From assembly GCA_029204045.2 (NCBI GenBank), contig CM055061.1:48136977-48200976 (forward strand): a DNA stretch of 64,000 nucleotides, read 5' to 3'. A program made the position numbers and the translations under genes. Positions 60,101 to 64,000 of this stretch are shown piece by piece. Under the pieces are notes generated by a model. That model was not told the origin of the DNA. It was given only the letters and a program-made list of their open reading frames with translations, and did not search any database. The stretch's first letter is position 1, and each line of letters begins with the position of its first letter. The stretch comes from Tillandsia leiboldiana (lineage: Eukaryota > Streptophyta > Magnoliopsida > Poales > Bromeliaceae).

Positions 60101-61348
60101 CTACAAGAGGATGATCCCCACAATGTCAGGAAGTCAATGGTAGGGTCTAAGAGCCATCTAAGAACAAAAACTTCCAACAACTTACCTTGCCGGAGAAGAG
60201 GAAGAAGGAGACCCACCCCCGCGGCGGCGCACGGCGGAGGCCGGCGTCGGTTCACCCCGGCTCGGTTGAGGCTTCACAGAGGAACACTCAGTTGATATTT
60301 GGATCCTCAATTCTCCCTCTTGATGCATCCCACACCAATAAACCGAGAATATGCTCTCTATTCTTTGCGTTCTTGGGTTGCTCCGGCGACGGGGACGGCG
60401 GTGGCGCCGACGCGACGCTTGGGAGAGGTGGAGGAAGGGCGTCGGTTCCAGAGAGGAGGTGAGGGGGTGGCTCGGGTTCGAGGAGATGCCCTAGGGTTGT
60501 ATGCATGCGTGTATTAATAAGCATAATGTAACATTTGCATCAAACCCCCCTCCATCACTTGATAGTAACAGTTCAGTCCCTCACAGGAGGTTCCTCTCAC
60601 ACCAAAGTCCCTCTCCAAGGAGTTGCACGGTTTTGGAGGCACAAAACTATAGGGTTTTCGCGCAATTTATCGCGTTTTCTACCGTATTTTACGCTTTTCG
60701 AGGCGTTCTAGTCGTCGAAACGAAAAATGGACTTTGCTACGACGTCCGGCTCGACGAAACCTATCAGGTAGCGATTTTGGTTCACTAAAATTTTGCTCTC
60801 TAATTTTTAAATTCCATCTTATACTGTACCGAAACACAGTTATCGCGTGTTTCGAGGCTCTAGGGCCGTCAAACAGAAATTTCGTCAGTGCCATTGCGTC
60901 CAGAACGATGAAACCGTTCGAAATGACTACCTGGATCACTATATTCGGATTCCGAACAGTGAATTAGTCAACGTTGTATTCGTCGGGGTCCCGAAAATCA
61001 GGGTTACTGTTCATATACAGTAACTCACTTAAGTGCACTGTGCATAGAGCACTGTTACATTGGTCGCGGCTATTTCGCCCGCTTCTTCGCTGATTTCTGA
61101 AAAATCCGACCGTCAGATCGAAAAGTGCTGAATATGAATCTCACTCAGTTCGACGAGACGATCGCAACGATCAATTCGGATTTCCAAGATCATGTCTGGA
61201 TTGGAAAATAGCCTTTTTGCCTCGTAAATTGTGCAACTTGCACACTGGCGATTGACCATTTAGGTTAACAGGGGTCTTCTGAATTTAAAACCCGCTCAAA
61301 ATTCGCTTTTAGTCTATTTATTAAAATGAGATATTTCGAGTTTCTACA
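57123..61348 (-). mobile_element. F LTR 2, second copy (cleaner version)
   Basis: Carries the LTR 2 bases T (57828), T (58053) and T (60735). It has far fewer indels than 43717-47929 and is the better representation of this LTR. CTATC follows at 61349-61353. Confidence 0.88.
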
Positions 61349-62578
61349 CTATCTATGGAGGATTTCGAGAAGCAACTTGCTCTCTTGACCAGAAAATTTC
61401 GCCGAAACTTTCGAAGGGGTATTCAAAGTAAAACTTCATCCTTTGTAAAGTCAAAGAAAGGCAAAGGTTCTTCTAACTTTAAATCAAGAAAGCAAGAGAG
61501 TTTTTCAAAGGATAAGAAAAGCTCGGAGGGACAAGTCCAATGCTTCAAGTGCCGAGGATACGGCCATATCTCATTGGAGTGTCCCAATAAGAATCCGTCG
61601 AAGAAGAAAGCGATGCAAGCCGTCACTTGGGATGACACCTCAACGTCAAATGAGTCGTCTTCAAGTGATGAAGAAAATAACGCAACGGCGTTCCACGCGT
61701 CCACATCTTCACCTTTCGTATGCTTTATGGCAAGTACATCCGATTCATTGTCCAACTCCTTCCATGTTGAAAAGAATGCCACGGACGACGAATCGAGTAA
61801 TTTCGAAGGTGAAGACTTTGGTTTTGCCTATCACAAACTTTTGAGGGATTCAAAGAAACTGGCAAAGCAAAACAAGGGGTTGAGAGCGAGATTGCAGGAG
61901 CTCGAAGAAGAAGTAAAAAGGGCAACTTCTCTCTCAACCGGTCTTGAAGTGGAAAGGGATAACTTGATCAAAGCAAATGCTTCACTTCAAGAGAAAAATG
62001 AGCATTTCGAGAAGGAACATGTAAAAATGGTTGATAAAGCAAATTATTTCTTGAAGCTCTACTCCGAGGCTCGACAAGAAAAAATGGAGATGACAAAGAC
62101 CATTTTCCAACTCAAGGATGATTTAAAGAGATTTTCTTCTGGAAGAAGCAAGTTGGATAAGATGCTTGGTCTTGGTCAAACAAACAGATTCGGCCTTGGA
62201 TACAGTCGAACTGGAGACAGTCCTAGTTCGAGTCAGACAGTTTTTGTGCCCCAGTCGGTAACTCATCCTCCGACGACGGAAATCACTGCATACAACGACA
62301 ACAACCTTACCTTACCTTCTTCGGGATCGTCAAGTACAAAGGTATGTTTTCGTTGTGGTTTTGCAGGGCACATTAGAAGAAATTGCAAGATTGGAACAAA
62401 ACGAACAAATCAAGCACCTCTTGCAATAACTACCAAAAAGGTGATTCCCCGGAAATCAAAAGAAAACTTTTCAAAGGAAAAGAACCTTGGTAGTTCACCG
62501 CACAAGACGATGTCAAGCAATCAATCAAACAAGACGCTTTCATCAAGGAGAATAACGTCACAATCATTGCCAACGTAG
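61349..62578 (+). pseudogene. gag: Sirevirus gag of element D, C-terminal part
   Basis: This is the part of gag beyond element F, about 405 codons without a break. It contains a basic linker, zinc knuckle CFKCRGYGHISLEC (61541-61582), a Ser/Asp-rich stretch, a long coiled coil (about 61830-62130) and a second knuckle CFRCGFAGHIRRNC (62345-62386), then a Lys/Ser-rich tail ending at TAG 62576. In relatives the Gag frame runs directly into protease, so this stop probably breaks a gag-pol fusion. Two-knuckle Gag with a coiled coil matches the Sirevirus arrangement and the gag-only copies nearby. It belongs to the element whose 5' part is at 36485-38570. Confidence 0.9.
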
Positions 62579-63285
62579 TCCAAAAAAGTTTGGGTGCGCA
62601 AAGGTGAAATCTTCCCTTGTCTTGTTGTTCATACTTTCTTGCATGCTTATGACAACTCGTCTTGGTATCTGGATAGTGGATGTCCCCGTCACATGACCGG
62701 TGACAAATACAGTTTTCAAACTTTAGAGAAAATCTCTGTAGGACATGTTGTTTTCGGAGACGGTCGTTCTTCTAAAATTGTTGGAAAAGGAACAATCGCT
62801 ATTCCAGAAGGCCTGGTTTTGAACAATGTCCTATTTGTTGAAGGCCTTAAGACTAACCTCATTAGCATAAGTCAACTTTGTGACAGTGGTTTTTCAGTTA
62901 AATTTTCTTCTACAGAATGTGTTGTAACTGATAAGGACCATGTATTCTTTTTAAAAAGGGTTAGATCTGAAAACAATTGCTATGTTGTTTCGAACAAAAT
63001 TTCTGAAAAGTGTAACCTAGTTTCTTTAGATAATGAAACTCTTTGGCATGAAAGACTAGGTCACATAAACTTTAAATAACTAGCAAGGATTTCTAATAAA
63101 GACGTGGTTAAGGGGGTTCCTAAACTTTCATTTAAAAATAACATTGTGTGTGGAGGTTGTCAAAAGGGAAAATAATTAAGGGTTGCACACAAGAACTTGA
63201 ACCACGTTGGCACCAAACGACCTTTAGAATTACTGCACATGGACTTAATGGGGCCGACTCGTCAACCATCTTTGGGAGGTAAATG
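62579..63285 (+). pseudogene. Sirevirus pol of element D: protease and start of integrase
   Basis: This continues the frame after the gag stop with VWVRKGEIFPCL. The aspartic protease active site WYLDSGC is at 62663-62683 (Asp-Ser-Gly at 62672-62680). A GAG-pre-integrase domain follows, ending LWHERLGHINFK. The integrase HHCC finger is completed by CGGC near 63149, and HMDLMGP near 63236-63256 supplies the first catalytic Asp of the DDE core. Stops at 63077-63079 and near 63172 break the frame. The gene is cut at 63286 by an LTR, so the rest of integrase, RT and RNase H are not seen. Protease and integrase preceding RT is the copia order. Confidence 0.9.
63281..63285. repeat. presumed target duplication AAATG, left only
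   Basis: The five bases before the LTR start; the partner lies outside the window. Confidence 0.5.
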
Positions 63286-64000
63286 TGTAGAAATCTAGAA
63301 TTTAAAAGTCTCTGTTTGCCTTTAAATATTTAAAATTTGTCAATTTTGGCAAAAGTGGAGAGATAGTGGGTCAATAGTGGGCCCAGAGATATCGACTTTT
63401 GATCGGGGTCTGATCTGGAAAATCCGAGATCACCATTGCGATCGTCTCGTCGAAACATAGAAGTTTCATATTCATATGTTTTCGATCAGACGGTCGGATC
63501 TTCCAGAAATCAGAAATCAAAAAGCGGGCCCCGCGACTTAAGTGAATAGTAAACCTGGAGTTTTTAATCCCTCGCTTTCACTAATGGCCGAACCACTATC
63601 TAGAGTTTTAACTTAGGAGTATGAGTAATGGATCCTAGCTAATTTCGACATTCTGAGCGCAATGGCACTGATGGATTTCGCGTTTGGCGACCCGGGTGCA
63701 TCGAAGTGCGTGCCACGCGCGGTAAATCGTCAAACTTTATGGAACAACTTTTAATCCGAGCGTCGAACAAACTAAGCAAATGCGCTACCTGACAGGTCTC
63801 GACGAGCCGGATGTCGTGGCGAAGTCTGTTTCGCAAAACGGCGACCGGATTGTCTCGAAATGCGTAGAAAGTGATCAAAATGCAACATTTCTAAACAAAA
63901 GGTAATATTTTATGTGCCTAAGTGCTAGGGCTTGTAACCATAAGGGGTTTTGGGCATTTTGCACCTAATAAGAGGATCTCGGAGCTTTGTGTTTAGGTGT
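63286..64000 (+). mobile_element. start of a G-type giant LTR cutting element D pol
   Basis: TGTAGAAATCTAGAATTT is the reverse complement of the end of LTR G (15117-15134). Homology continues through GGGCCCA.AGATATCGACTTTTGATC and AGACGATCG. It is truncated by the window end. Open frames here are not genes. Confidence 0.88.

Larger units (their letters stand above)
48211..61524. repeat. second copy of 34759-48110 (probable assembly duplication)
   Basis: Colinear with 34759-48110 over its full length (13,314 versus 13,352 bp) and bounded exactly by the N gap. It contains part of E, the D LTR, D gag 5' part and all of F. Differences are mostly single-base indels, dense at 48211-57000 here and at 45370-48110 in the first copy. 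Confidence 0.9.

Noticed and set aside
38571..61348. Four giant F-type LTRs as two independent insertions
   Set aside because: Phased LTR-specific bases, the identical insertion point and the N gap show they are one element represented twice.

Overview
This window is plant nuclear DNA made almost entirely of nested LTR retrotransposons. I see no ordinary host gene, tRNA, rRNA or CRISPR array. The lineage evidence is: primer-binding sites complementary to initiator-Met tRNA (TGGTATCAGAGC) just inside the LTRs; Ty1/copia Gag-protease-integrase of the Sirevirus (SIRE/Maximus-like) type; degenerate Ty3/gypsy reverse transcriptase/RNase H of the Tekay/Del type; and giant gypsy-type LTRs whose termini read TGTAGA...GGGGCGTGACA. 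The species cannot be named from this; a large-genome seed plant is likely.

Layout, left part. Positions 340-6438 hold the decayed 3' half of a gypsy element and its 3' LTR (LTR A). Positions 6439-7065 and 20411-21576 are the two halves of an LTR-like segment split by a 13.3-kb composite copia insertion (7066-20405, target duplication CATAG). The composite is a chain on the minus strand: truncated LTR, internal, LTR, internal, LTR. Both internals carry only a gag gene, so this is a TR-GAG-type non-autonomous Sirevirus. Its middle LTR is itself split by a 4.7-kb solo gypsy LTR (10432-15134, target duplication ATCCG).

Layout, right part. LTR B (about 21577-25554), a PBS and a decayed gypsy interior (25576-30495) form the base layer. 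A solo LTR (28024-30336, target duplication GATAC) interrupts that interior. Copia element C (gag-only) begins at 30496 inside the gypsy RNase H. LTR E sits in C (34592), Sirevirus D sits in E (36485), and F, a 9.4-kb non-autonomous gypsy derivative with two 4.2-kb LTRs, sits in D's gag (38571-47929, target duplication CTATC). D's pol is cut by another giant LTR at 63286.

A 100-N gap lies at 48111-48210. The 13.3 kb before it (34759-48110) is repeated after it (48211-61524). Four-way comparison of F's LTRs shows both copies are the same element, so this is most likely an unmerged overlap of two contig ends and not biology. Read as one locus, element D runs from 36485 through F and resumes at 61349.

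Two signals deserve most attention. One is a tandem-hairpin RNA module near the 3' end of five gypsy-type LTRs, whose stems differ in sequence but keep pairing, including G-U pairs that work only on the element's sense strand. The other is a CCGG-centred palindrome array upstream of the TATA box in the copia LTRs, with a different palindrome in each family.
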